From Clostridiales bacterium (GTDB lineage Bacteria > Bacillota > Clostridia > Lachnospirales > Lachnospiraceae), in assembly GCA_012519565.1 (NCBI GenBank), contig JAAYPX010000056.1:1-63836 (forward strand): 63,836 nt of DNA, read 5' to 3'. This document shows, piece after piece, positions 7,998 to 16,697 of the stretch. The notes under the pieces were generated by a model. That model saw only the letters and a list, made by a program, of their open reading frames with translations, was not told where the DNA came from and made no database searches. Each line of letters starts with the position of its first letter. Positions within the stretch are counted from its first letter, which is position 1. A program made the translations under genes and the position numbers.

Positions 7998-8055
7998 AGG
8001 TACACAGATATAGCCCTAATGCACCCTTAGAAGAATACGCTATACCTATGTACCT
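7998..8055 (-). repeat. Inverted-repeat hairpin element downstream of the rhamnose transporter operon
   Basis: Arms of 16 bases (7998-8013 and 8040-8055) differ at two positions. In minus-strand RNA both become G-U pairs, giving a complete stem; in plus-strand RNA they would be A-C mismatches. This favours function in the minus-strand transcript, where a T-rich stretch follows, so it may terminate the transporter operon. Its core resembles the elements at 16433-16550 and 18008-18048. The remainder of the 7830-8118 gap holds no gene that I can see. Confidence 0.55.
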
Positions 8056-8118
8056 GAAGAGATATTACAACACCCTATATATTTTATTATAACTTATTAT
8101 AAATAAACAACTTTCCTT

Positions 8119-9180
8119 TTAGTAAACAGTTTTCCATTCACCAATATTATCTTTATCAAATTTAAATGGTGCTCCAAGAAGTATCTCTGTACCCCCATCT
8201 GCAGCTTCTACCACTTCGTAGCTACCTAAATCACCAGCATCGAATTTATCCCCAGCAGCTCCTGTGATTTCACCTTTAACCAAGGCTATAGAGGCATGGC
8301 CAGCCAAGGCACCTACATCTATAGGATTCCATAGATACATCCAAGGACAGGTACCATTCTCAATATATTCTGCCATTTCACTGGGTAGACCAAGACCAGT
8401 TACAATAAGCTTACCTCCCAGGCCCTTATCAGTGACAACTTTTGAAGCCGCTGCAACGCCTACTGTTGTAGGAGCAATAATAGCTTTTAGATCAGGATAA
8501 TTTTTAATTAAAGCTTCTGTCTCATCAACTGACTTCTGGAATTCGTCATCTCCATAAACGATTTTAACCAATTCTATTCCCGAATATTCCCCTTCTTCCA
8601 GCTCCTTTTTCATCCAGTCAATCCATAGATTTTGATTAGCTGCTTGACTAGTTGCACTTAAGACAGCAATCTGCCCTGAACCACCAATCATTTCCTTAGT
8701 GGCTTGAACTAAGGTTCTACCTATCTTTTCGCTATCTGCTTGATTAACATGAACCATACGACTCTGAGCGTTCACCGCTGAATCTAGGGAAACTACTTTA
8801 ATACCTTGGTCCATAGCCTTTTTAAGGGCTGGCTGAAGGGCATCAAAATCGTTGGCTGCTACTGCAATTGCATCTACTTTCTGAGCTATCAATTCATTAA
8901 TCATAGTTATCTGTCCCTCTGCTGTAGCTGCCTCAGGAGCTTTAAGGATAGCTGTGCCACCAGCTGCCTCTATCACTTCCTTAAATCCGCCGCTTTGCTT
9001 CTCCATATACGGATTACCAGCACTTTTAGCCAAAATTGCAAACTTCTTTCCCTCAATACTATCCGCTGAATCTGCTCCTTTTTTACCAGTTTCAGAAGCA
9101 TTTTTGCCACAGGCTGCCAATACAGAAACCATCATTGCAAGTACCATTAGAAATGCAATAGTTCTTTTTCTTCTGCTCAT
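8119..9180 (-). CDS. rhaS: Rhamnose-type ABC transporter substrate-binding lipoprotein (RhaS-like)
   Basis: 353 residues. A Lys/Arg-rich signal peptide and the lipobox LAAC put the lipidated cysteine at residue 24 of the chosen start (MSRRKRT), which has GAGGAGGG upstream. A start 27 codons earlier is possible but lies inside the preceding gene's end. The mature protein is a periplasmic-binding-protein type 1 fold (FAILAKSAGNPYMEKQSGGF at the start, VAVAANDFDALQPALKKA, SLDSAVNAQSRMVHVNQ), as in ribose, AI-2 and rhamnose receptors. It is the last gene of a four-gene operon. Rhamnose specificity is inferred from nearby rhaA, rhaB and the aldolase. Confidence 0.85.
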   Translation of the reverse strand: MSRRKRTIAFLMVLAMMVSVLAACGKNASETGKKGADSADSIEGKKFAILAKSAGNPYMEKQSGGFKEVIEAAGGTAILKAPEAATAEGQITMINELIAQKVDAIAVAANDFDALQPALKKAMDQGIKVVSLDSAVNAQSRMVHVNQADSEKIGRTLVQATKEMIGGSGQIAVLSATSQAANQNLWIDWMKKELEEGEYSGIELVKIVYGDDEFQKSVDETEALIKNYPDLKAIIAPTTVGVAAASKVVTDKGLGGKLIVTGLGLPSEMAEYIENGTCPWMYLWNPIDVGALAGHASIALVKGEITGAAGDKFDAGDLGSYEVVEAADGGTEILLGAPFKFDKDNIGEWKTVY

Positions 9181-9247
9181 AAAAACCCTCCTCTTAATAT
9201 TATATACATAATAGCTTTCGCTACTTGTAACAAAAGATAAGACAGAA

Positions 9248-10261
9248 TCAATCTTGCCCACTTTTCTTTTTTAAGACCTTACCTAAATTCAGATTCGGTA
9301 TCATTACCGCTCCTATCAGCAAGATACCATTAACAATTAACATAACCTGGGAACTTACATTCACCAGTCCCAGTCCATATCGTAAGAGGCCCAGGACAAA
9401 TACAGACAGAATCACTCCAGTCATCTTACCTTTACCACCACTGGCTAAAACTCCCCCAAAGACTACCATAGCTATGGCATCCATTTCATATCCTATGGCT
9501 ATATTGGGTCTGGTGCTTCCCATTCTAGATGTTAAAAACAAGGCAGTTACCGCAGCCATGGTTCCAGTTACTGTATATACAATCAGGCGTAGCTTTTCCA
9601 CCTTAATTCCTGAATACTGGCAGGTTATTCTATTGTTACCAATAGCATAGAGCCGTCTACCAAAGGCAGTTTTATGAAGTAGAATACCAAAAATAATTGC
9701 AGCAATAACAAAAGCAATCATCATATATGGTATATCTCCTATACCACCCCAGTATATTTCACTAAACCAACCAGGGAAATTACCGGATGCCTGATCCTTT
9801 AATATAATGGTAGCAATACCCCGATATAGGATCTGAGTTCCTAAGGTAACAATCATAGGTGCTAGCTCTTTATACTTAGTTAAGATAAAGCCATTAATAA
9901 AGCCACATAAAGTCCCAACAAGAAGACAGATGATTACACATAGCTCCATAGGTAGACCCACTTTATTATAAGCTTCCGCCATTACCACAGAGGACAGTGC
10001 CACCGTAGCACCAACTGAGATATCAATTTCACCAATGATTAAGACCAAGGCCATCGGTAGGGCTAAGAAAGCCTTATCTAAAAATGATGAGGTTGCATTG
10101 AGTAAACTACTGACATTCAAGTAATAAGAGGATAGATTTGCGTTTAAAATATTAATTGCGATTAAGAGAAATACTAAAAACCATTCCCATTGCAGAAAAA
10201 ACTTTTTCCATGTAAACTCTTTTTTATCGCTAATTACTCTAACAGTTTCATTGGTCATCAA
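9248..10261 (-). CDS. rhaQ: Rhamnose-type ABC transporter permease (RhaQ-like)
   Basis: 337 residues, about 8-10 membrane segments, family of RbsC/RhaPQ permeases (BPD_transp_2 type). Typical motifs: GEIDISVGATVALSSVVMA near residues 77-95, and GYEMDAIAMVVFGGVLASGGKGKMTGV near 256-282, the cytoplasmic loop contacting the ATPase. The start codon overlaps the stop of the upstream permease by 4 bp (ATGA), a translational-coupling arrangement. It forms a heterodimeric channel with the product of 10258-11247. Confidence 0.88.
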   Translation of the reverse strand: MMTNETVRVISDKKEFTWKKFFLQWEWFLVFLLIAINILNANLSSYYLNVSSLLNATSSFLDKAFLALPMALVLIIGEIDISVGATVALSSVVMAEAYNKVGLPMELCVIICLLVGTLCGFINGFILTKYKELAPMIVTLGTQILYRGIATIILKDQASGNFPGWFSEIYWGGIGDIPYMMIAFVIAAIIFGILLHKTAFGRRLYAIGNNRITCQYSGIKVEKLRLIVYTVTGTMAAVTALFLTSRMGSTRPNIAIGYEMDAIAMVVFGGVLASGGKGKMTGVILSVFVLGLLRYGLGLVNVSSQVMLIVNGILLIGAVMIPNLNLGKVLKKKSGQD

Positions 10262-11247
10262 ATCACCCTCCTCTTTAGATTGTTTTTATGTATACTTCTC
10301 TGGGTCATGGTATTGATTATAATTGCCAGTAGGATTACCAATCCCTTTATTGCATCCTGCCAGAACGGGGATATATTGATTAGGGGTAAGGCATTATTGA
10401 GAACCCCTAAGGTTAGTACTCCCAGAATAACACCAGTCACAGTTCCCTTACCACCACTTAGGCTAACTCCCCCAATTACACAGGCTGCAATAATATCAAT
10501 TTCAAAGCCCTGGGCCGCATCGCCTTGGGCTGATGCATATTTTGACAACCATAGTATTCCTACAAGACCAGATAGCCCTCCCATAATGGAGTATACAATT
10601 ATTTTAATATTATCAATATTAATACCACTGATTTGGGCTGCTTCCGGATTACTTCCAACAGCATATATCCTTCTTCCTGTCCTGGTGTATCTAATAAAAT
10701 ATGCAAATATTATGTATATAACAATAGCCACCACAACCATATTATTGATGCCCAGTAACTTTCCTGTAGCAAAGCGCTTTAGCCCATCAGGTAGTTGATA
10801 AGAAGGAACCCACTGATTCTTGGCAATTAAATAGGTTGCCCCTCTATAGGCATACATAAGGCCCATGGTTGCTATAATGGGCATGACCTTACCCTTACCA
10901 ATGATTAGCCCTATAATAAATCCTAGGATAGTGCCTACCAGGGTACCTAGTATAAAGGATAGCAGGGTTGGTATCTGGGGATTAGAGCGTAGCATAAGGG
11001 CTACTGCCATTCCCGAAAATGCAACCGTCGATCCTATGGAAATATCAATACCACCAATTAGCAGTACACACATCATTCCCACTGCCAGTATACTCATCAT
11101 GGAAGCATTGGTTAGAAGGTCACTGATATTCCCCCAGGTGAGAAACTTACTATTTCTAATCTGAATTAAGGTACAGAGTATAATTAAAACAATAAGCAAA
11201 CTCATTTCCCTGGAACTAATTAGCTTTTTCCATGATATCTTCTTCAT
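10258..11247 (-). CDS. rhaP: Rhamnose-type ABC transporter permease (RhaP-like)
   Basis: 329 residues, same family as the next gene. Visible motifs: GGIDISIGSTVAFSGMAVA near residues 66-84 and GFEIDIIAACVIGGVSLSGGKGTVTGV near 246-272. The start lies inside the end of the ATPase gene (32-bp overlap) with GAGGTG upstream. It pairs with the RhaQ-like subunit to form the membrane channel. Confidence 0.88.
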   Translation of the reverse strand: MKKISWKKLISSREMSLLIVLIILCTLIQIRNSKFLTWGNISDLLTNASMMSILAVGMMCVLLIGGIDISIGSTVAFSGMAVALMLRSNPQIPTLLSFILGTLVGTILGFIIGLIIGKGKVMPIIATMGLMYAYRGATYLIAKNQWVPSYQLPDGLKRFATGKLLGINNMVVVAIVIYIIFAYFIRYTRTGRRIYAVGSNPEAAQISGINIDNIKIIVYSIMGGLSGLVGILWLSKYASAQGDAAQGFEIDIIAACVIGGVSLSGGKGTVTGVILGVLTLGVLNNALPLINISPFWQDAIKGLVILLAIIINTMTQRSIHKNNLKRRVI

Positions 11248-12763
11248 CTTCTAACACCTCATTTCCATGTAATGATTTTGCCATTGCCAGCTCTAGTATT
11301 TTCTCCTGAGTTGCTTCATTTCTCGAAAGCACCCCTGTTACCCTACCTTCGCACATAACCACAATTCTGTCACACATACCAATGATTTCGGGCATCTCAG
11401 AGGATACCATTATGATGGCATAGCCTTGATTTGCTAATTCTCCCATAATCTCATACATAGCAGCCTTAGCTCCAACATCCACACCCTTGGTTGGTTCATC
11501 CAGTATTAATACCTTAAGATCCAGCGTTAAAAGCTTTGCTACTACAACCTTCTGCTGGTTACCTCCTGATAAGGAACTAGCTTTATCAAAGATAGACACC
11601 GCTTTTACCCCTAGTTTTTCACTTAACTTTTTCCCAATTTGATTTTCCTTAGTTATATCAATAAAACCTTTATTTTTCAGTTCATTTAAGATGGACAGGG
11701 TAATATTCTGCCCGATACCCCAATCTAGAATCAAGCCTTGTTTTTGCCTATCTTCTGGTAGATAACCAATACCCAATTTCATAGCATCCATTTGATTTTT
11801 TATCTTAACTTCTTTATTATTAAGGAAAATTTTACCTTCATCCCTAGGCTCTATGCCAAATAAGGTTTCACAAACCTCAGTCCTGCCCGCTCCTACTAAC
11901 CCTGTAAGACCAAGGATTTCTCCCTGCTTTACATCAAAAGACACATCTTTAAAATATCCAACACAACTTAAATTCTTAACTCTAAGAACTTCCTCTCCGA
12001 TCTTAGCATTCTTTTTAGGATATAGCTGGGTTATCTCACGGCCTACCATAGCAGTTATTAATTTTTCATTGGTTAACTCATTTACCCCATATGTACCTAT
12101 GTATTTGGCATCCCTAAATACTGTTACTCTATTACTTAACCTATAGATATCTTCAAAGCGATGGGAGATAAAAATAATTGATACCCCTTCATCCCTTAGT
12201 TTTTCTGTGATTTTATATAATTCTTCACTTTCCCTCTTAGTTAAAGCTGCTGTTGGCTCATCCATAATAATAATCCGGGCTTTCATTGATAGTGCCTTGG
12301 CAATCTCAACCAGTTGCTGCTGGGCTACACTTAGGGCTCCCATCTCAGTGTTACCATCAAAATTGGCTCCCAGTTCCCGAAGCAAGCGATTAGCTTCCTC
12401 ATGCATTTGTTTCCACAGAATTCTACCAGTTATACGTTCCAGTTTCTCGTGACCTATAAATATATTTTCAGTAACCGTTAGACTGGGATATGCAGTAACA
12501 TGCTGATGAATAGTTGCAATACCAGCTTCCTGTGCCTCCCTTGGATTGCGAAATATTACTTCTTTGCCATCCAAAAGCATAGTTCCTTCTTCCGGCCTAT
12601 GTACTCCAGAAATAATCTTAATAAAGGTAGATTTTCCAGCTCCATTTTCCCCGACTAAGGCATGTATTTCCCCTTTTCTAAGCTGGAAATGCACATTATC
12701 CAAAGCCTTGACACCAGGAAAAATCTTCGTGATACCTTTTAACTCAAGAATATTCTCACACAT
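11216..12763 (-). CDS. rhaT: Rhamnose-type ABC transporter ATPase with two nucleotide-binding domains (RhaT-like)
   Basis: 515 residues. Two tandem ABC domains as in RbsA/XylG. The N-terminal half has Walker A GENGAGKST (about 38-46), the signature region LSVAQQQLVEIAKAL and Walker B IIIMDEPTAAL. The C-terminal half has a degenerate Walker A (GLVGAGRTE), signature LSGGNQQKVVVAKLL and Walker B VLILDEPTKGVD. This asymmetry, with one degenerate site, is usual for the family. It is the first gene of the operon and lies 246 bp from the divergent response regulator gene, which probably controls it. Unlike the MalFG-type systems in this window, this importer brings its own ATPase. Confidence 0.9.
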   Translation of the reverse strand: MCENILELKGITKIFPGVKALDNVHFQLRKGEIHALVGENGAGKSTFIKIISGVHRPEEGTMLLDGKEVIFRNPREAQEAGIATIHQHVTAYPSLTVTENIFIGHEKLERITGRILWKQMHEEANRLLRELGANFDGNTEMGALSVAQQQLVEIAKALSMKARIIIMDEPTAALTKRESEELYKITEKLRDEGVSIIFISHRFEDIYRLSNRVTVFRDAKYIGTYGVNELTNEKLITAMVGREITQLYPKKNAKIGEEVLRVKNLSCVGYFKDVSFDVKQGEILGLTGLVGAGRTEVCETLFGIEPRDEGKIFLNNKEVKIKNQMDAMKLGIGYLPEDRQKQGLILDWGIGQNITLSILNELKNKGFIDITKENQIGKKLSEKLGVKAVSIFDKASSLSGGNQQKVVVAKLLTLDLKVLILDEPTKGVDVGAKAAMYEIMGELANQGYAIIMVSSEMPEIIGMCDRIVVMCEGRVTGVLSRNEATQEKILELAMAKSLHGNEVLEDEEDIMEKAN

Positions 12764-12846
12764 ACAGATTTTCCTTCCTTTGTTTTAATATAAAAACCAA
12801 TAAATTATTACCTAATATAAATCTACCATCCTTATTGCACAAATAC

Positions 12847-12886
12847 TATCGTAAAATATTTTTATTTAGGGTAATTTTATACGATA
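12847..12886. promoter_or_regulatory. Inverted repeat in the divergent transporter/two-component control region
   Basis: TATCGTAAAAT at 12847-12857 and ATTTTATACGATA at 12874-12886 are imperfect inverted copies in the 246-bp gap between the transporter operon (minus) and the response regulator gene (plus). It is a candidate binding site for the AraC-type output domain encoded alongside. The rest of the gap is AT-rich; I could not assign promoter boxes with confidence. Confidence 0.35.
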
Positions 12887-13009
12887 TTTAAAATCTCAGT
12901 CTTTATTTATATTGTTATATTGTATATAATGCTATTGTGTTATTGTTTCATTTTATTGAATTTATAATGTATTTAGTTGCTTATAAAATTACCATAGGGA
13001 GTGGTTACT

Positions 13010-14572
13010 ATGAAGATTTTGATAGTAGATGATGAAAAGATTACTAGAGAAGGCATTATATCTAGTATCAATTGGAGAAGCCATGGTATTGAAAATATAT
13101 ACGAAGCTGATGATGGTATTAACGGTATTAAGGCAGCTAGGCAATATAAGCCAGAAATTATTATAAGTGATATCAAAATGCCAAGAATGAACGGTGTTGA
13201 AATGGCCAAAGAAATATATAATTTTTTACCGGATTGCAGTATTATATTTCTCAGTGGCTATACAGACAAAGAATATTTAAAAGCTGCTATTTTACTTAAG
13301 GTTGTTAACTATGTTGAAAAGCCTATTAATACCAAAGAACTGGAAGCTGCCATAAGTAAAGCTGTAGATATTCAACTTTCACTTAGCAAAAACAGGATAA
13401 ATATTGATATAAATAGCAAATACACCTTAAGTAAGCTAGGCCTACGCTTGATACACCAGAATTCTAAAGAAGAATTATTATTAATCTTAAATGAATTAAA
13501 CGATATAGGACTTAACATTAAGCCCAACAATTTCTTTATCACCATCCTTATAACCCTAAAAACCCCCATATCATCTTTATCAGAATCTAAAAATACAGAA
13601 TTTTTATACATATTGGATGAGATAACATCCCGTAATAATATCAAATACATGGTTTCAATAAAAAACGATGAGTATTTTATTATTCATTTTTATTCTGATA
13701 GTAATATAAGCGATAGAAAAGTGACAAGCATATGTAACTATTTATCTAGCTATCTACAAAAATCATATAAATATTATATAGCAGCGGGAGATGTTATTTG
13801 CGGTATAGGTAATGTATACAAATCATACAACACAGCAGCTATACTACTGCAAAGTTCCTTCTTTTATGAATACAACAGTATAATAACTTCAAATAAAGAT
13901 TGTGTAGCCAGTCCTGATTATACTCTTATACAAACTCTACTTAAAAGATACAGGCAGTGCCTTAATTCCTTGAACCGTCAGGATACCACAGAAACAATCC
14001 ACACTATTTATTCCAGTTTCCTAAACAATCAACAATATTTACCTAAGCATGTGAAAGATTTATATTATAAGTTATTTGCTGAGCTCTCCCAAGCAACAGT
14101 ACAGTTACGTTTATCCACCTTTTATCATTCAGATACCGCCAACATCCTGGATTATATTGTACAAGATTCTAACCTAGTAGATTTACACCGATTACTCCTA
14201 GACAGAATAAATCAATTCTTCTCAGCCATAGAAAGCAGGCAAACTGAAGAACATCCTACCATCTTTGCAATTAAAGAATATATAAACAAAAATTATTCCA
14301 ATGACAATTTATCAGTAAAGGATATCAGTGAATATGTTAATCTCTCCTTCTCATATATATGTACCTTATTTAAGAATGAAACTGGCAAAACTATAAATCA
14401 ATATCTTACGGAAGTTCGCATAGAGAAGGCTAAGGAGTTATTACAGACCACCATGTCTAATATCTCAGAGATTTCTACAATGGTTGGCTATAGCGATAGC
14501 AATTATTTTAGTAAGACTTTTAAGAAATTAGTAGGAAAATCTCCTTCGGAATATAAAGAAAGTTCGGAATAA
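13010..14572 (+). CDS. Two-component response regulator, YesN family (receiver plus AraC HTH)
   Basis: 520 residues. The N-terminal receiver domain (about 1-120) has the acidic pair DD at 7-8, the phosphoacceptor Asp54 in ISDIKMPRMNG and the conserved Lys in VEKP. A middle linker/effector region follows. The C-terminal AraC-type double helix-turn-helix covers about 420-518 (core SNYFSKTFKKLVGKSPSEYK). The start at the ATG giving MKILIVDDE was chosen because AGGGAG lies 8 nt upstream; a GTG three codons earlier overlaps that site. It is divergent from the rhamnose transporter operon and 27 bp upstream of its kinase partner. It probably activates sugar uptake genes when an extracellular ligand is sensed. 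Confidence 0.92.
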   Translation: MKILIVDDEKITREGIISSINWRSHGIENIYEADDGINGIKAARQYKPEIIISDIKMPRMNGVEMAKEIYNFLPDCSIIFLSGYTDKEYLKAAILLKVVNYVEKPINTKELEAAISKAVDIQLSLSKNRINIDINSKYTLSKLGLRLIHQNSKEELLLILNELNDIGLNIKPNNFFITILITLKTPISSLSESKNTEFLYILDEITSRNNIKYMVSIKNDEYFIIHFYSDSNISDRKVTSICNYLSSYLQKSYKYYIAAGDVICGIGNVYKSYNTAAILLQSSFFYEYNSIITSNKDCVASPDYTLIQTLLKRYRQCLNSLNRQDTTETIHTIYSSFLNNQQYLPKHVKDLYYKLFAELSQATVQLRLSTFYHSDTANILDYIVQDSNLVDLHRLLLDRINQFFSAIESRQTEEHPTIFAIKEYINKNYSNDNLSVKDISEYVNLSFSYICTLFKNETGKTINQYLTEVRIEKAKELLQTTMSNISEISTMVGYSDSNYFSKTFKKLVGKSPSEYKESSE

Positions 14573-14599
14573 GGATAAATCACAGGGAGGTATCTTAAG

Positions 14600-16399
14600 A
14601 TGTTAAACATAATAAAGAACTTAATAGGTTATTACACCTATGACTTAAAACTAAAAAATAAATTAATTATATCCCATCTTATTCTGACTTTACTACCTAT
14701 GATTATTATCTCGGCCTTTCTATATAGCCACTTATTAAATATCATTGTTACCAATACCAAAACCTCAGAATTAAGTATGTCCAGGGAAACAGCCACTAAT
14801 ATCGAAAACACCATCAAGGAGATCCATAATATATCCAATAAGATAATTCAACATGAGATGTTCCAGCAGCTTCTTGATCTGGAAGTCCCAGTGGATGATG
14901 CCTATCTTTTAGATTCTTTTATTGATACAGTAGAATCTAAAATCGATTGGTTTCTTATAACAGATATTAAGATATATCTTAACCTCCAATATGAAGCATA
15001 CTATACCAGTCCCCAGTTACCCTATCAAGATGTATTACAGCCAATCAGCACTATTCAAAATTCTTATTGGCACGGGATATTTGCCAGTACCGATCAAAAG
15101 ACCCTGCTTTGTCCCACTTTATATCTTACCAGTTACGAGAAAGAGCATCTGGGTCTTCTATCTTATACCCGTAAAATCAGCGATTCCCATGGTAACGAAC
15201 TGGCCTATGTTACAATTTATTTTAATAAAACCTATATCAGCTCCCTGTTAAATAAATACACCACCTTGCCCAGAAGTGCAAAATATATTATAGACAATAG
15301 AAACGCCCTAGTAACCGAGACCAATAAAAGTTTAGTTGGAGAATATTTTATTTATTATGAAAATATACCGGAATTAATTCCAGATACCAATAAATTTGTA
15401 ACTAAAAAAATATCATCTATCAACTGTTATATATCTTATAAGGAGATAATAGGAACCAACTGGTATATGGTGTCAGTAATTCCTGTAAACAGTATTTGGT
15501 CCGAAAACAAAACATTATTTATTGCCTTTATAATATCTTATATTGTGGTATTAATCTTCTCATTTATAGTTTCTTTACAACTTTCCAACTCCATTGTAAA
15601 GAGACTTTCTAACGTTATAGATATTATGAATTCAGTAAAAGCAGGAAAACTTATTCCCATGGATACACCATACGGGCAGGATGAGGTAGGAGATCTGATT
15701 GAATCTTATAATTATATGATTGAGGAAATAAACAAATTATCAGCTTATCACATAAAAGCATCCAATGAGTTACGAACAGCAGAACTGAAAGCCCTTCAAG
15801 CCCAGATCAATCCCCACTTTTTATATAACACTCTAGATATGATGAATTGGTTATCCCTAAGTGGGCGAAACCAGGAGGTTTCTGCTTCCATACAAGCCCT
15901 TTCCAAATTCTATAAGATGACCCTCAGTAAAGGAAATGTGGTGGTAACCATTAAGGAAGAGTTAGAACACGTCTCCCTATATATGCAATTGCAGAATATG
16001 AGATATAATAACCGAATCCACTTTATAATAGATGTCCCAGACCAACTACTAGATTATACAATGCCTAAAATTATATTTCAGCCCCTGGTCGAAAACGCCA
16101 TTCAGCATGGTATATTGGCCAAAGCTTCAAAAGAAGGCAATATTGTAATTACTGGTTGGATGGAGAATCAGGTATTAGTCTTTCTTATATCTGATGATGG
16201 TATCGGAATGCCTGGTGAACTGTTAGAGCAAATCTTTTCTGGAAATGTAGATAGTCCCTCTGGCTCAGGTATAGCAATTTACAATATACATAATAGACTT
16301 CAATTATTTTATGATAAAGAAATTGGTCTAACCTATCGCAGTAAAGAAGGGGAATACACAGAGGTAGAAATTAGAATCCCTGCTATCAAGGGAGAGTAG
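14600..16399 (+). CDS. Membrane sensor histidine kinase, YesM family
   Basis: 599 residues. Layout: membrane segment about 22-42, extracellular sensor region about 43-300, second membrane segment about 305-330, HAMP domain about 330-385, then the His_kinase domain with phosphoacceptor His near 407 in INPHFLYNTLD. A HATPase_c domain ends the protein (VENAIQHG, DDGIGMP, GSGIAIYNIHNRL). A GGGAGG ribosome site precedes the ATG. It partners the upstream response regulator and probably senses a sugar or a sugar-loaded binding protein outside the cell. It ends with TAG, showing that TAG works as a normal stop in this genome. Confidence 0.92.
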   Translation: MLNIIKNLIGYYTYDLKLKNKLIISHLILTLLPMIIISAFLYSHLLNIIVTNTKTSELSMSRETATNIENTIKEIHNISNKIIQHEMFQQLLDLEVPVDDAYLLDSFIDTVESKIDWFLITDIKIYLNLQYEAYYTSPQLPYQDVLQPISTIQNSYWHGIFASTDQKTLLCPTLYLTSYEKEHLGLLSYTRKISDSHGNELAYVTIYFNKTYISSLLNKYTTLPRSAKYIIDNRNALVTETNKSLVGEYFIYYENIPELIPDTNKFVTKKISSINCYISYKEIIGTNWYMVSVIPVNSIWSENKTLFIAFIISYIVVLIFSFIVSLQLSNSIVKRLSNVIDIMNSVKAGKLIPMDTPYGQDEVGDLIESYNYMIEEINKLSAYHIKASNELRTAELKALQAQINPHFLYNTLDMMNWLSLSGRNQEVSASIQALSKFYKMTLSKGNVVVTIKEELEHVSLYMQLQNMRYNNRIHFIIDVPDQLLDYTMPKIIFQPLVENAIQHGILAKASKEGNIVITGWMENQVLVFLISDDGIGMPGELLEQIFSGNVDSPSGSGIAIYNIHNRLQLFYDKEIGLTYRSKEGEYTEVEIRIPAIKGE

Positions 16400-16432
16400 A
16401 ATAAGAATTTTGTAATAAAGAATATATAGATA

Positions 16433-16550
16433 AGGATACACAGGTATAATCTCACGCACTGGTACAAGAACACCATCTTGCTTCCTGCGTCAAATAAGAA
16501 ACATAAAAATCCCTTATTGACATAAGATTACGACTACACCTGTGTATCCT
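16433..16550. repeat. 118-bp inverted-repeat element downstream of the sensor kinase
   Basis: Perfect 13-bp arms (AGGATACACAGGT at 16433-16445 and its complement at 16538-16550) flank about 92 bp without a coding frame. The left arm and following bases resemble the elements at 7998-8055 and, in reverse orientation, 18008-18048. It could act as a long-stem terminator or be a mobile or RNA repeat. Confidence 0.6.
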
Positions 16551-16609
16551 ATTTTAATAGTCTCTTATATTAACTTTAATCTGTTAATTATATCTACTAT
16601 TTTATTTTT

Positions 16610-16652
16610 AATATACTTACTATATTATTCTTTATAATATAGTAAGTATATT
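16610..16652. terminator. Bidirectional AT-rich terminator hairpin between convergent operons
   Basis: A perfect 18-bp stem (16610-16627 with 16635-16652) and a 7-base loop lie between the kinase gene (plus) and rhaA (minus). T-rich sequence lies on both sides, so it can stop transcription from both directions. The stem contains few G-C pairs, which is unusual for an intrinsic terminator. Confidence 0.65.
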
Positions 16653-16697
16653 TAATAACAATAATATTTATTTTGACATCATAGAAATCTTAATAAA

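Noticed and set aside
10190-10798. 202-codon open frame on the plus strand opposite the two rhamnose permease genes
   Set aside because: It crosses the junction of two real genes on the other strand and has no ribosome site or recognisable features.
16433-16550. Insertion sequence or integron attachment site
   Set aside because: No transposase or integrase gene, and no target-site duplication recognised next to the arms.
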